From Postechiella marina (GTDB lineage Bacteria; Bacteroidota; Bacteroidia; Flavobacteriales; Flavobacteriaceae), in NCBI RefSeq assembly GCF_039538365.1, contig NZ_BAABCA010000006.1, positions 310,001 to 374,000 of the forward strand: a stretch of 64,000 bases of DNA. The letters run 5' to 3'. Shown one piece after another: positions 17,430 to 26,218 of the stretch. The notes below the pieces were generated by a model that worked only from the letters and a program-made list of their open reading frames with translations, made no database searches and was not told where the DNA came from. Every line of letters begins with the position of its first letter. Positions within the stretch are counted from its first letter, which is position 1. Made by a program: the position numbers and the translations under genes.

Positions 17430-18119
17430 ATGTCAATAATTAAAGTCATAATTCCTGCTTATAACGAAGCAGACTCCATAGCCCTTGTTATAAAAGACAT
17501 CCCTACGCATGTAGACGAGGTTATTGTGGTAAACAACAATTCTACAGACCTCACAGAGGCTAACGCAAAAAATGCAGGAGCTACCGTTTTAACAGAAAGT
17601 CGAAAAGGCTATGGCTACGCTTGTTTAAAAGGCATGGACTATATTGCTAAGCAGAGCAAAAAACCGGACATTATTGTTTTTCTTGATGGAGATTATAGCG
17701 ATTATCCAGAAGAATTAACAAAAATAACAACTCCAATAATAGACCATAATATCGATTTTGTAATTGGTGCCCGAGTAAAACGACTTAGAGAAGAAGGCTC
17801 TATGACGTTTCCTCAAATTTTTGGAAATTGGCTAGCAACCTCATTAATGCGAATGATGTTTAGAGCTAATTTCTCAGACCTAGGCCCTTTTAGAGCCATT
17901 AAGTACGATAAACTTCTTGGTTTAAACATGGAAGACAAAACTTACGGTTGGACAGTAGAAATGCAATTAAAAGCCATAAAACAAAAATTAACCTACAAAG
18001 AAATTGCTGTAAATTACCGCAATAGAATTGGAGTTTCTAAAGTTTCTGGAACCGTAAAGGGCGCTATATTTGCAGGCGTAAAAATATTAACTTGGATTTT
18101 TAAATACAGCTTAAAATAA
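17430..18119 (+). CDS. Family 2 glycosyltransferase, polyprenyl-phosphate-mannose synthase-like
   Basis: 229 residues from the ATG at 17430. The upstream in-frame ATG (17403) precedes the promoter and is rejected. The protein begins IKVIIPAYNEADSI and has NNNSTD in the UDP/GDP-binding strand, GYGYACLKGM and the metal site LDGDYSDYP, the layout of dolichyl/polyprenyl-phosphate hexose synthases of GT2. No C-terminal membrane pair is present, so it may act at the membrane surface with other subunits. Its stop overlaps the next gene's ATG by one base, indicating coupling with the CESA-like enzyme. It probably activates a sugar on a lipid carrier for the GT-C enzyme at 21035, but that is inference. 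Confidence 0.85.
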   Translation: MSIIKVIIPAYNEADSIALVIKDIPTHVDEVIVVNNNSTDLTEANAKNAGATVLTESRKGYGYACLKGMDYIAKQSKKPDIIVFLDGDYSDYPEELTKITTPIIDHNIDFVIGARVKRLREEGSMTFPQIFGNWLATSLMRMMFRANFSDLGPFRAIKYDKLLGLNMEDKTYGWTVEMQLKAIKQKLTYKEIAVNYRNRIGVSKVSGTVKGAIFAGVKILTWIFKYSLK

Positions 18120-19609
18120 TGATTATAGATAGCATCGTTATTACAATTTACACCATTGCCCTAGTGCTAATTTTTATGTATGCATTGGCGCAATTAAACT
18201 TATTATTTAATTACTTATCTGCGCAAAAACAGGTTTGTAAAAGCCCAAAATACGACCTTACCAAAGCAAACGAAATCCCTTTTGTTACCATACAATTACC
18301 CGTTTATAACGAAATGTATGTCATGGAGCGCTTGTTAGATAATATTGCTTTAATAGATTACCCCAAAAATAAACTAGAAATTCAAGTACTCGACGACTCT
18401 ACAGACGAGACCGTGCAAACCACAGCATTACAAATAAAACGTTTACAAAAAACTGGGTTAAACATACAGCACATATGTCGTACCAACCGCACAGGTTTTA
18501 AGGCAGGTGCTTTAAAAGAAGGTTTAGAAGTGGCTAAAGGCGAATTTATTGCCATTTTCGACTCTGATTTTCTACCACAAAAAGATTGGTTAAAACGCAC
18601 AGTGCCTTATTTTAAAGACCAAAATATAGGTGTGGTACAAACCCGTTGGGGGCATATAAACCGTAACTATTCTATTCTTACAAAAATTCAAGCCTTTGCA
18701 CTCGACGCCCATTTTACACTAGAGCAAGTAGGCAGAAATAGCAAAGGACATTTTATAAATTTTAATGGCACAGCTGGTATTTGGAGAAAACAGTGTATTA
18801 TTGACGCTGGAAATTGGGAAGGAGATACTCTTACCGAAGACCTAGATTTAAGCTACCGCGCCCAATTAAAAAACTGGAAATTTAAATATCTAGAAAACGT
18901 AGAAACACCAGCCGAGTTACCTATTGTTATAAGTGCAGCACGCTCGCAACAATTTAGATGGAATAAAGGCGGTGCCGAAAACTTTAGAAAAATGCTTTGG
19001 CGCGTTTTAAAAAACAAAAACATATCTCCAAAAACAAAAGTGCATGGCCTATTGCATTTACTAAATAGCACCATGTTTTTAAACATACTAATTGTAGCCA
19101 TACTTAGTATACCCATGCTATACATTAAAAACGAATACGCACATTTAAAAGCCTATTTTTATGTTATGAGTTTTTTTGTGTTAAGCACCTTAATATTTTT
19201 TATATGTTATTGGATTATGTACAAAAAAATATATGGCGGTGGCATAAAAGGCTTTATGAACTATTTAGGCATGTTTTTCGTGTTTTTCTCAATAGCCATG
19301 GGCTTTTCATTACACAACTCTATTGCAGTTTTAGAAGGTCATTTTGGTAAAAAAAGTGAATTTGTACGCACTCCAAAATTTAATATCAGTTCGTTAAAAG
19401 ACAATTGGAAAAATAACAAATACATTAAAAAAACGGTGTCGGTAAATGTTATTTTCGAAGGCTTACTTATGTCTTATTTTGCATTTGGCATGTACAGTGC
19501 TTTTGTTGTTGGCGATCAAGGTGGCGATTTTGGGTTATTTCCCTTTCACCTTATGTTATTTTTAGGTTTTGGCTATGTATTTTTTAAATCTTTAACTTCT
19601 AAGGTTTAA
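18119..19609 (+). CDS. Cellulose-synthase-like processive glycosyltransferase (GT2)
   Basis: A 496-residue membrane glycosyltransferase. One N-terminal helix (5-30) precedes the catalytic domain with all four processive GT2 motifs: DDSTD at 92-96, DSD at 148-150, TED at 239-241 and QQFRW at 277-281. About four C-terminal helices follow (near 312-330, 345-368, 378-398, 455-490). This is the layout of glucomannan/cellulose-synthase-like (CSLA/CSLC-like) enzymes that polymerise a beta-glycan or glycosylate a lipid. There is no PilZ domain, so no sign of direct c-di-GMP control. The ATG overlaps the preceding GT2 stop by one base. Its 3' end overlaps the convergent porin gene by 4 bp. Confidence 0.88.
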   Translation: MIIDSIVITIYTIALVLIFMYALAQLNLLFNYLSAQKQVCKSPKYDLTKANEIPFVTIQLPVYNEMYVMERLLDNIALIDYPKNKLEIQVLDDSTDETVQTTALQIKRLQKTGLNIQHICRTNRTGFKAGALKEGLEVAKGEFIAIFDSDFLPQKDWLKRTVPYFKDQNIGVVQTRWGHINRNYSILTKIQAFALDAHFTLEQVGRNSKGHFINFNGTAGIWRKQCIIDAGNWEGDTLTEDLDLSYRAQLKNWKFKYLENVETPAELPIVISAARSQQFRWNKGGAENFRKMLWRVLKNKNISPKTKVHGLLHLLNSTMFLNILIVAILSIPMLYIKNEYAHLKAYFYVMSFFVLSTLIFFICYWIMYKKIYGGGIKGFMNYLGMFFVFFSIAMGFSLHNSIAVLEGHFGKKSEFVRTPKFNISSLKDNWKNNKYIKKTVSVNVIFEGLLMSYFAFGMYSAFVVGDQGGDFGLFPFHLMLFLGFGYVFFKSLTSKV

Positions 19610-20733
19610 AATTTCACATCAAAATCAAAACGAATTCTATTACCATTTTCTTTATAATTACCATAAGCAACAAGTTGGTCTACAAAATAACATTTCATTT
19701 TAAACGTCATGTTTTTATTCAATTTATAAGCAGTTACAAATTCGGTACCTTTATAGTTTGTTAACCTACCATCTGGAGAATTAAAAGACGAATAATCCCA
19801 CCTAACCCAATCGTTTTGCGCTAAAAAGTCTACTGCAGCATACTGTTCTAAATAATTATAAGTTAGTTTAAAAAACCAATCGCCTTTTGTTTTTAAAGCC
19901 CCATAACTTACACCAGCTACAAAACCTTCAGTCTCATTTTTTAATTGGTTTGGTATATTAGTAGTAGAGCTATAGTCTTCAATATTATTGTAATAATCAG
20001 CCTCTAAATTTATAAGCGGTTTTTTAGATAAGCTTAATTCTCCGCCAACATGAAAAACGGTATAATCGAAAACAAAAGTAGCATCACCATCAGGAATATT
20101 AGGCATGTTTTTAAACAGATATAAAGACGGAAATAAACTAAGTTTTTTATTAAACATCGTCCATGAAGTTTGCAAACCTTCAAAATAACCATCGTTATCC
20201 AAACTCTCGCCAGAAGTAGCTACTATAAAATGGCCTATACTAATGTTTACATCGTTAAACATCTTAGAGTTTAATACAAACTTGTTTTTTAAAAACACAC
20301 CTTCTGGGTACACATTATCGCTCCAAAACTGCTCGTTATTTTTCTTAAACGGAAAAGTATTTTTGCCCAACCAACCCAAAAAGTTTTTATGCTTGACTTC
20401 AAAAAATAATTTTTCGAAACCAATAGGCAATGTTCCAAATTCTTTCGATGCGTCTCCCAAAGTAATTTGCGGGTCTTGCTGCTTTTTTGGGTCTCCGGTA
20501 CGCACTCTTACCCCCACATTTGCCCAATCGTTAAACTTGTAATTCACACCTAACCTAGCTCTATATCTCAACCTAGAACGGTCGTCTCTATAAGTTCCAT
20601 CAGATTTTCTAGAGTTCCAATCTTGCTCTACTCGAAACCTAAAATCTCCCGAAAATTTAATATTAGACAACACACTATTTTGCGCACTCAAATTAAAAAT
20701 AATGCCTAAAAAAAAGATTAAGACCGTTTTCAT
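19606..20733 (-). CDS. Outer-membrane porin, alginate-export-like
   Basis: A 375-residue protein with a signal peptide (1-17, LSAQ) and a beta-barrel of repeated amphipathic strands, starting FSGDFRFRVEQDW and ending in Phe (RIRFDFDVKF). The N-terminal RDDRSRLRYRARLGVNYKFND resembles the first strands of alginate-export or phosphate-selective porin-like proteins. An exported polysaccharide from the neighbouring glycosyltransferases is a possible cargo, but the gene is on the opposite strand and its 3' end overlaps the CESA-like gene by 4 bp, so it is not co-transcribed with it. Substrate specificity cannot be read from the sequence. Confidence 0.75.
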   Translation of the reverse strand: MKTVLIFFLGIIFNLSAQNSVLSNIKFSGDFRFRVEQDWNSRKSDGTYRDDRSRLRYRARLGVNYKFNDWANVGVRVRTGDPKKQQDPQITLGDASKEFGTLPIGFEKLFFEVKHKNFLGWLGKNTFPFKKNNEQFWSDNVYPEGVFLKNKFVLNSKMFNDVNISIGHFIVATSGESLDNDGYFEGLQTSWTMFNKKLSLFPSLYLFKNMPNIPDGDATFVFDYTVFHVGGELSLSKKPLINLEADYYNNIEDYSSTTNIPNQLKNETEGFVAGVSYGALKTKGDWFFKLTYNYLEQYAAVDFLAQNDWVRWDYSSFNSPDGRLTNYKGTEFVTAYKLNKNMTFKMKCYFVDQLVAYGNYKENGNRIRFDFDVKF

Positions 20734-21034
20734 TTTAAATAAATATAGCTAATTGATTAAAAAAAACTCTAAAATAAAAAACCTAACCTAACAATAAGAA
20801 TTATGGCACGAAACTATTTTTATATAACTCCTAAAATAAATTTTATGCCATTTAAACAAAGTAAATTAGGGCGTTACCCAAAAAGGGTCTCGCTATCACT
20901 ACTCGCTCCTCCTTAGGTCGGGAGCTCAAACATACCGCTCTATCGCTAACGCAGAAAAAACCATATATCTAACTAAATAAACAAGTAAGTAATTCTAAAT
21001 TAAGCAGACAAACAAATAATACTATATTTACCAC
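20734..21034. other. Intergenic region between divergent genes, with REP-like element
   Basis: 301 bp between the starts of the porin (minus) and the GT-C protein (plus). It holds the REP-like element at 20871-20952 and AT-rich sequence in which promoters for both genes must lie. I saw no clear TAnnTTTG match, no short ORF with a start signal and no RNA gene. Confidence 0.5.
20871..20952. repeat. REP-like intergenic element, copy B
   Basis: An 82-bp element beginning GCGTTACCC and ending GCTAACGC, matching the ends of copy A at 373-455. Both contain AGGGTC near the left end and a GGGAG/AGCTC block towards the right. The middle has diverged. GC content is well above the surrounding AT-rich DNA. 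Confidence 0.6.
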
Positions 21035-22453
21035 ATGCTTTTAAACCCAAATTTTATAAAATTAAACAAGCTGCCTTTGCTTTTTGTAGCTGCTTCTATC
21101 TTGTTCTATTATATATTTGCTTACCATTTAGTACGTACAGATTATATAAAACTATTAACGCTTTATACAGCCTTATTTACATTGTTTTATAAACTTGTAC
21201 AAACTACCAAGCATAATTTTAAGTCTTTGGTTATGGTAGCCTTCTTGTTTCGTGCCATTTTTATTTTGGCAGTACCAAATTTATCGCAAGACTTTTATCG
21301 TTTTATATGGGATGGACGCATACTATTACAAGGCATTAATCCGTATTTAAACACAGTAGAATCGTTTATAACATCGGGCGAATTTCCTGTAGCACAAGCC
21401 CAAGAACTTTATACTGGCATGGGCACTTTAAACGGAAGCCATTTTACCAATTACCCTCCTGTAAACCAACTGTGTTTTGCTATTGCAGGTTTGCTTACAG
21501 GTAAAAGTATTTTAGGAACTGTCATGGTTTTTAGAATTATAATTATTCTAGCCGATTTTGGCACACTCTTTTTTGGTAAAAAGCTACTAGAAAAACTAAA
21601 CATTCCTGTTTACAATATCTTTTGGTATATATTAAATCCATTTATAATTATAGAACTTACAGGTAACCTGCATTTTGAAGGTGTTATGATTTTCTTTTTA
21701 ATTTGGAGTTTGTATTTACTACATATTGGCAAATGGCAATTTGCTGCTGTGGTTTTAGCTTTATCTATATCTGTTAAATTAATTCCTTTAATTTTTTTAC
21801 CTCTATTTTTTCAGTTTTTTGTAAAACGTAAAACCCTAAATAGCGAAAATACTTTACCTACATCGATTAAAACAAATCTACGTACAAACCTTAAAAAGCT
21901 AACCTTTTTTTATGCTATAGTTGGTATAACAACTGTTATACTTTTTGCTCCTTTTTTCTCTTCACAATTTGTAAGCAACTATTCTAAAACGGTAAGTCTA
22001 TGGTTTCAAAATTTCGAGTTTAACGCCAGTTTCTATTACATAGCCAGAGAAATTGGATATCTTTTTAGAGGTTGGAACGAAATTGCTATAATTGGTAAAA
22101 CAACGCCAATTATTGTTGTTCTTGTTTTATTAATAATGACTTTTTTTAGAAAAAACAGAACTACAGTCGAGCTTATAACTGTAATGCTTTTAGGATTATC
22201 GTTTTATTATTTCACAGCCACAACCGTACACCCTTGGTATATAGCAACACTTTTAATACTCTCTGTTTTTACAAAATATAAATTCCCGCTAGTGTGGAGT
22301 TTTGTTATTATTTTAAGCTATCTCGCTTATGTAAATATTAATAAGGCAGATAAATCTGAAAATTTATGGGTTATTGCTATAGAGTACCTTGTGGTTTATG
22401 GCGTGTTTTTATGGGAAATTTTTATAAAAAAGGCTCCCAAATTGGAAGCCTAA
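21035..22453 (+). CDS. GT-C type polyprenyl-phosphate-dependent mannosyltransferase-like membrane protein
   Basis: A 472-residue protein with about ten membrane helices. DFYRFIWDGR at 86-95 lies in the first large periplasmic loop, as in bacterial GT-C/GT87-type mannosyltransferases where acidic residues bind the lipid-linked donor. A later HPWYIATLL segment near 400 is also typical. It would transfer a sugar from a polyprenyl phosphate on the outer face of the inner membrane. With the polyprenyl-phosphate-sugar synthase-like GT2 and CESA-like enzyme upstream, it suggests assembly of a surface glycolipid or glycan. The last codons overlap a hairpin that serves the opposite strand (22425-22451). 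Confidence 0.82.
   Translation: MLLNPNFIKLNKLPLLFVAASILFYYIFAYHLVRTDYIKLLTLYTALFTLFYKLVQTTKHNFKSLVMVAFLFRAIFILAVPNLSQDFYRFIWDGRILLQGINPYLNTVESFITSGEFPVAQAQELYTGMGTLNGSHFTNYPPVNQLCFAIAGLLTGKSILGTVMVFRIIIILADFGTLFFGKKLLEKLNIPVYNIFWYILNPFIIIELTGNLHFEGVMIFFLIWSLYLLHIGKWQFAAVVLALSISVKLIPLIFLPLFFQFFVKRKTLNSENTLPTSIKTNLRTNLKKLTFFYAIVGITTVILFAPFFSSQFVSNYSKTVSLWFQNFEFNASFYYIAREIGYLFRGWNEIAIIGKTTPIIVVLVLLIMTFFRKNRTTVELITVMLLGLSFYYFTATTVHPWYIATLLILSVFTKYKFPLVWSFVIILSYLAYVNINKADKSENLWVIAIEYLVVYGVFLWEIFIKKAPKLEA
22425..22451 (-). terminator. Intrinsic terminator for the small acidic protein gene
   Basis: Hairpin AGGCTcCCA / TGGaAGCCT (22431-22451, one mismatch, 3-nt loop). On the minus strand it is followed by T6 (22430-22425), so it terminates transcription coming from 22855-22478. 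It lies inside the last codons of the convergent GT-C gene. Confidence 0.6.
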
Positions 22454-22477
22454 ATTATAATTTATTTAAAAGTTAAC

Positions 22478-22855
22478 TTACAACTTTTCTAATTTTGTAA
22501 TAGTATTTATTTCGTCCTCGTCTTCGTTACCGTCTTCGTCTTGCGACACTTTAACAACTTGCGTGTAGGTTACTTTAAACTTTGTACCTATTAAAGCTTC
22601 AGAATTTAAATTAAAAGCCTTTAAAACCGTCTCTTCTACTTCATGGCAAGTTAATGTACGCTCGTCACCATCTTTATCTTTAATTAAAAAATTGTATCCA
22701 TAATCTTCTTTACCGTCATAAATTGCAGTAACAGTAAAAACCTCTTGGTTTACAATAGCAACCTCATTTCTTAATAATGTATCTGCTTTAAAGCCAGAAA
22801 ACACAAATAGAGAAATAACCAAACCACTTAATAAAATTACATTTTTTGTCTTCAT
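22478..22855 (-). CDS. Small exported acidic protein
   Basis: A 125-residue protein with a signal peptide (residues 1-24, ending SGFKA) and a C-terminal acidic tail with repeated DEDGNEDEDE. Residues about 50-125 align by eye with the 75-residue cytoplasmic protein at 23046-23273: shared GY.F, HEV/DVH, VLKxFNL, FKxT and EDEDG positions in order. The two are probably paralogues, one exported and one not. No function can be assigned; the acidic runs could bind calcium or other cations, but no EF-hand loop is present. An intrinsic terminator lies just downstream. Confidence 0.7.
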   Translation of the reverse strand: MKTKNVILLSGLVISLFVFSGFKADTLLRNEVAIVNQEVFTVTAIYDGKEDYGYNFLIKDKDGDERTLTCHEVEETVLKAFNLNSEALIGTKFKVTYTQVVKVSQDEDGNEDEDEINTITKLEKL

Positions 22856-23045
22856 TTTAATAAAATTTTAAAAATTAATTGAAATTATTTATCGGAAAAA
22901 TACGCCTACCACAAGCCCGAATTTCTTATAGCAATCTTACCCGTAAGACCACTAGTAGTCAAGTTATTGCATGTACGTTTCTTTTCTTTATTTAGATTTC
23001 ATTATTTTTAAAATAATATTAATTTTAACATTTAAAGTAAAGTAT

Positions 23046-23273
23046 TTAGACTGCTATTAGTTTTAAGCTCTCTACTCTGTAAAAAACATCGTCTCCATCT
23101 TCGTCTTCAACAAACGTAATTTTAAATTCTTGGTCTACTAAATTCTCATCTTCTTTTAAATTAAATTGTTTTAATACGCGTGGATGCACGTCTTCAAACA
23201 TTAATTCTTCTCCATTTTCGAACCAAAATTTATAATAACCTTCTTCATAAGATTTAAAAATAGCTGTTCTCAT
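23046..23273 (-). CDS. Small acidic cytoplasmic protein, paralogue of 22478-22855
   Basis: 75 residues with no signal peptide. The pattern YYKFWFENGEELMFEDVHPRVLKQFNL then EFKITFVEDEDGDD matches the C-terminal two thirds of the exported protein at 22478-22855. It lies 27 bp downstream of another acidic gene (23301-23612) on the same strand, so the two are likely co-transcribed. I do not recognise the family, and the length and composition would usually lead to a hypothetical label. Confidence 0.65.
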   Translation of the reverse strand: MRTAIFKSYEEGYYKFWFENGEELMFEDVHPRVLKQFNLKEDENLVDQEFKITFVEDEDGDDVFYRVESLKLIAV

Positions 23274-23300
23274 AAGTCTAAAAAATATTTAATCGTTTTC

Positions 23301-23612
23301 TTATAATTCGTTTCCTTCTATATTAGGATCCTGTATTGCTTCCGGATCGTTGTCTGCAAAATCTTCATAATCATCTTCATCATAATTCTCCATAGTTAAC
23401 TCTAACTTGGTACTTACCTTTACTAAATATTTGGTGGTATCTGTTGTTACCTCTACACATTCTACCCATTCGTTATTTGCATTTTTAAAAGCAATAACAT
23501 GATCATCATCATATCCGTCAGGATATTTATCTACTAACAAAGCCAATATTTCTGGTGTTAGCTTTTTAAAATCTACAATAACGCGTTTTAAATTATCGTT
23601 TCTGTTTTTCAT
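23301..23612 (-). CDS. Small acidic protein of unknown function
   Basis: 103 residues. A basic N-terminus (MKNRNDNLKRVIVDFKK) precedes a very acidic C-terminal half (NYDEDDYEDFADNDPEA). TPEILALLVDKYPDGYDDDHVIAF resembles small Bacteroidota proteins often found as DNA primase/regulator neighbours, but I cannot name the family. It is the first of two closely spaced small acidic genes (27 bp to 23273). There is no membrane segment and no cysteine motif. It starts 84 bp upstream of, and in the same direction as, nothing else: the next gene on its 5' side is the GNAT/nitrilase gene ending at 23697, also on the minus strand. Confidence 0.65.
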   Translation of the reverse strand: MKNRNDNLKRVIVDFKKLTPEILALLVDKYPDGYDDDHVIAFKNANNEWVECVEVTTDTTKYLVKVSTKLELTMENYDEDDYEDFADNDPEAIQDPNIEGNEL

Positions 23613-23696
23613 GATTTGGTAATATTTGGTTTTATTAGGCTACTAAATTGTGAAACTATATATAGTTATAAATTTATACTTTAATTATTTAAATAC

Positions 23697-25238
23697 TTAT
23701 ATTTTATTGTTATTTTTTATACGAATTACATCGTAAACGTCTTTACGTCTGTCTTTTAAGTTTTTTACTGCGCCAAAAGAATGCAATTCTCTTAATAAAC
23801 TTAAATCGACATCGGCAACCAAAATCATTTCTGTATTTGTTGTTGCTTCTGCTTTTATACCATTACTAGGAAACGAAAAATCGCATGGTGTAAATACAGC
23901 AGATTGTGCATATTGAATATCCATATTATTTACATTTGGTAAATTACCAACACTTCCTGCAATGGCTACATAGCATTCGTTTTCTACTGCTCGTGCTTGG
24001 GCGCATAAACGTACACGAGAATATCCGTTTTGAGTGTCGGTTAAAAAAGGCACAAACAAAATATCCATACCTTCGTCTGCGAGTAATCTAGACAGCTCAG
24101 GAAACTCAGAATCGTAACAAATTAAAATTCCTATTTTACCACAATCTGTTTCAAAAGTTTTTAACTTATCGCCACGTTGCATGCCCCAAACCTTAGCTTC
24201 GTCTGGCGTTACATGTATTTTTTCGTAACGCTCAAAACTACCATCTCTTCTGCATAAATACCCCACATTATACAGCTTATCGTTTACCAATTCTGGCATA
24301 CTACCAGAAATAATATTTATGTTATACGATATAGATAATTGCTTTAACTTATTAACAATAACGGTTGTAAACTTGGCCAACTCTCTAATAGCATCTGGTT
24401 CGTGCAAGTGGTTAAACTCTGCCATTAAAGGTGCATTAAAAAACTCTGGAAATACAGCAAAGTCTGATCTGTAAGCAGCTACACTATCTATAAAATACTC
24501 AACCTGTTGCATTAAATCGTCTAGGCCAGCATAAGGGCGCATTTGCCACTGTATTAAACCTAATCGCACCACCGTTTTTATGGTACTTGCCTTTTTATTT
24601 GGCTTGGCATAATAAATATTATCCCACTCCATTAAAACTGCATACTCGCTTGATGCGGTATCGCCTTCTAAATAATTTTTTAATACACGAACGGGATGAA
24701 AATCGTTCGAAATTTGAAAATTTAAAACCGGATCGTGAATTTCTTTCCGCTTTACCTTTTCTATATATTCTTTAGGCGAAAACGATTTATGTTTATGGTA
24801 ATTAGGCATACGCCCACCAAAAACAATGCTTTTTAAGTTTAAATTTTCGCAAACTTCTTTTCTGTAATCGTAAAGACGTCTCCCCAAACGAAGTCCGCGA
24901 TATTCTGGTTTTATAAACACATCTATGCCATATAAAACATCGCCTTCTGGATCGTGGTTTTTAAACGATTCGCCTCCAATAATATCTTCGTAAGTATGCT
25001 CGTCTTCTATAGTATCGTAATCTACAATAAGCGACAAGGCACAACCAGCTATATCTCCATCTATTTTAATAACAACCTGACCTTCTGGAAATATAGACGT
25101 TAAATCTTCTATATGATGCTTTTTCCAATAAGAATTAAGTACACCTGCGTACGACTCTAGAGTTGCTGCTTTTAATTCTTCAAAATCATCAACTGTTAAG
25201 AATTTTAATTCTATATTTTGAATTTTCTTTGCATCCAT
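23697..25238 (-). CDS. GNAT acetyltransferase-carbon-nitrogen hydrolase fusion
   Basis: A 513-residue bifunctional protein. Residues 1-205 are a GNAT domain with the acetyl-CoA loop RGLRLGRRLY at 114-123. Residues 222-510 are a nitrilase-superfamily amidohydrolase with a complete catalytic triad: Glu265 in FPEFF, Lys340 in RYEKIHVTP and Cys374 in LICYDSE. Single-chain GNAT-nitrilase proteins are known in bacteria, but their substrate is not settled. It starts 2 bp after the deoxyhypusine-synthase-like gene and is the last gene of the polyamine operon, so a polyamine, its acylated form or a carbamoyl intermediate is a reasonable substrate guess. An N-carbamoylputrescine amidase role is less needed because agmatinase is present. 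Confidence 0.92.
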   Translation of the reverse strand: MDAKKIQNIELKFLTVDDFEELKAATLESYAGVLNSYWKKHHIEDLTSIFPEGQVVIKIDGDIAGCALSLIVDYDTIEDEHTYEDIIGGESFKNHDPEGDVLYGIDVFIKPEYRGLRLGRRLYDYRKEVCENLNLKSIVFGGRMPNYHKHKSFSPKEYIEKVKRKEIHDPVLNFQISNDFHPVRVLKNYLEGDTASSEYAVLMEWDNIYYAKPNKKASTIKTVVRLGLIQWQMRPYAGLDDLMQQVEYFIDSVAAYRSDFAVFPEFFNAPLMAEFNHLHEPDAIRELAKFTTVIVNKLKQLSISYNINIISGSMPELVNDKLYNVGYLCRRDGSFERYEKIHVTPDEAKVWGMQRGDKLKTFETDCGKIGILICYDSEFPELSRLLADEGMDILFVPFLTDTQNGYSRVRLCAQARAVENECYVAIAGSVGNLPNVNNMDIQYAQSAVFTPCDFSFPSNGIKAEATTNTEMILVADVDLSLLRELHSFGAVKNLKDRRKDVYDVIRIKNNNKI

Positions 25239-25240
25239 GG

Positions 25241-26218
25241 TTACTGACCTAGTAAATAAGCAAAAATTAATGGAGCAACAATAGTAGCATCGCTCTCTAC
25301 AATAAACTTAGGTGTATTAATATCTAGTTTACCCCAAGTAATTTTTTCGTTTGGCACAGCACCAGAATACGACCCATAACTTGTTGTAGAGTCGCTAATT
25401 TGACAAAAATAACTCCAAAACGGTGTATCTGTACGCTCCATATCTTGATATAACATAGGTACAACACAAATAGGAAAATCGCCAGCAATACCTCCTCCAA
25501 TTTGGAAAAAACCAATACCTTTTGATGAATTATCTGTGTACCAATCTGCTAAAAAGGTCATGTATTCTATACCAGATTTCATGGTATTTGCTTTTAACTC
25601 ACCTTTAAGCACGTAGCTTGCAAAAATATTACCCATTGTACTGTCTTCCCAACCTGGGCAAACAATAGGCAAGTTTTTTTCGGCTGCAGCGTACATCCAA
25701 GAATCTTTTAAATCGATTTCGTAATACTGCTCTAAAACTCCAGACAACAACATTTGGTACATGTATTCGTGTGGTAAGTAGCGTTCGCCTTTGGCCTCTG
25801 CATCTTTCCATATTTTATAGATGTGTTCTTGCAACCTTCTAAATGCTTCGTGTTCTGGAATACAAGTATCTGTAACACGATTTAAACCTTTTTCTAACAA
25901 ATCCCACTCTTCTTGAGGCGTTAAATCACGATAATTAGGCACACGTTTGTAATGCGAGTGTGCTACTAAATTCATAATATCCTCTTCTAAATTGGCACCT
26001 GTACAAGAAATGATGTGCACTTTGTCCTGACGAATCATTTCCGCAAAACTTTTACCTAGCTCTGCAGTGCTCATGGCACCTGCAAGCGACACTAACATTT
26101 TAGCTCCAGACTCCAACTGCGCTTCATAACCTTTTGCGGCATCTACTAATGCTGCTGCATTGAAATGCAAGTAATGCGTTTCAATAAATTGAGAAATAGG
26201 GCCTTTAGTAGTTGTCAT
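25241..26218 (-). CDS. Deoxyhypusine synthase-like polyamine enzyme
   Basis: A 325-residue NAD-dependent enzyme of the deoxyhypusine synthase family. The C-terminal SGAVPNEKITWGKL retains the catalytic Lys (Lys297), which in this family forms an imine with the aminobutyl group of spermidine. GGGIAGDF and CTGANLEED are NAD/substrate segments. Bacteria have no eIF5A to modify, so such proteins are thought to use small amines, for example as homospermidine synthase. Its place between agmatinase (14-bp overlap) and the GNAT/nitrilase fusion (2-bp gap), with arginine decarboxylase upstream, supports a step after putrescine in polyamine synthesis. The exact product (homospermidine, spermidine-like or other) is not determined. 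Confidence 0.88.
   Translation of the reverse strand: MTTTKGPISQFIETHYLHFNAAALVDAAKGYEAQLESGAKMLVSLAGAMSTAELGKSFAEMIRQDKVHIISCTGANLEEDIMNLVAHSHYKRVPNYRDLTPQEEWDLLEKGLNRVTDTCIPEHEAFRRLQEHIYKIWKDAEAKGERYLPHEYMYQMLLSGVLEQYYEIDLKDSWMYAAAEKNLPIVCPGWEDSTMGNIFASYVLKGELKANTMKSGIEYMTFLADWYTDNSSKGIGFFQIGGGIAGDFPICVVPMLYQDMERTDTPFWSYFCQISDSTTSYGSYSGAVPNEKITWGKLDINTPKFIVESDATIVAPLIFAYLLGQ

Noticed and set aside
20243..20542. A 99-codon plus-strand frame inside the porin gene
   Set aside because: Antisense shadow of a well-supported outer-membrane protein.
25241..26218. True deoxyhypusine synthase acting on eIF5A
   Set aside because: Bacteria have no eIF5A and the gene sits in a polyamine operon, so a small-molecule role is preferred.
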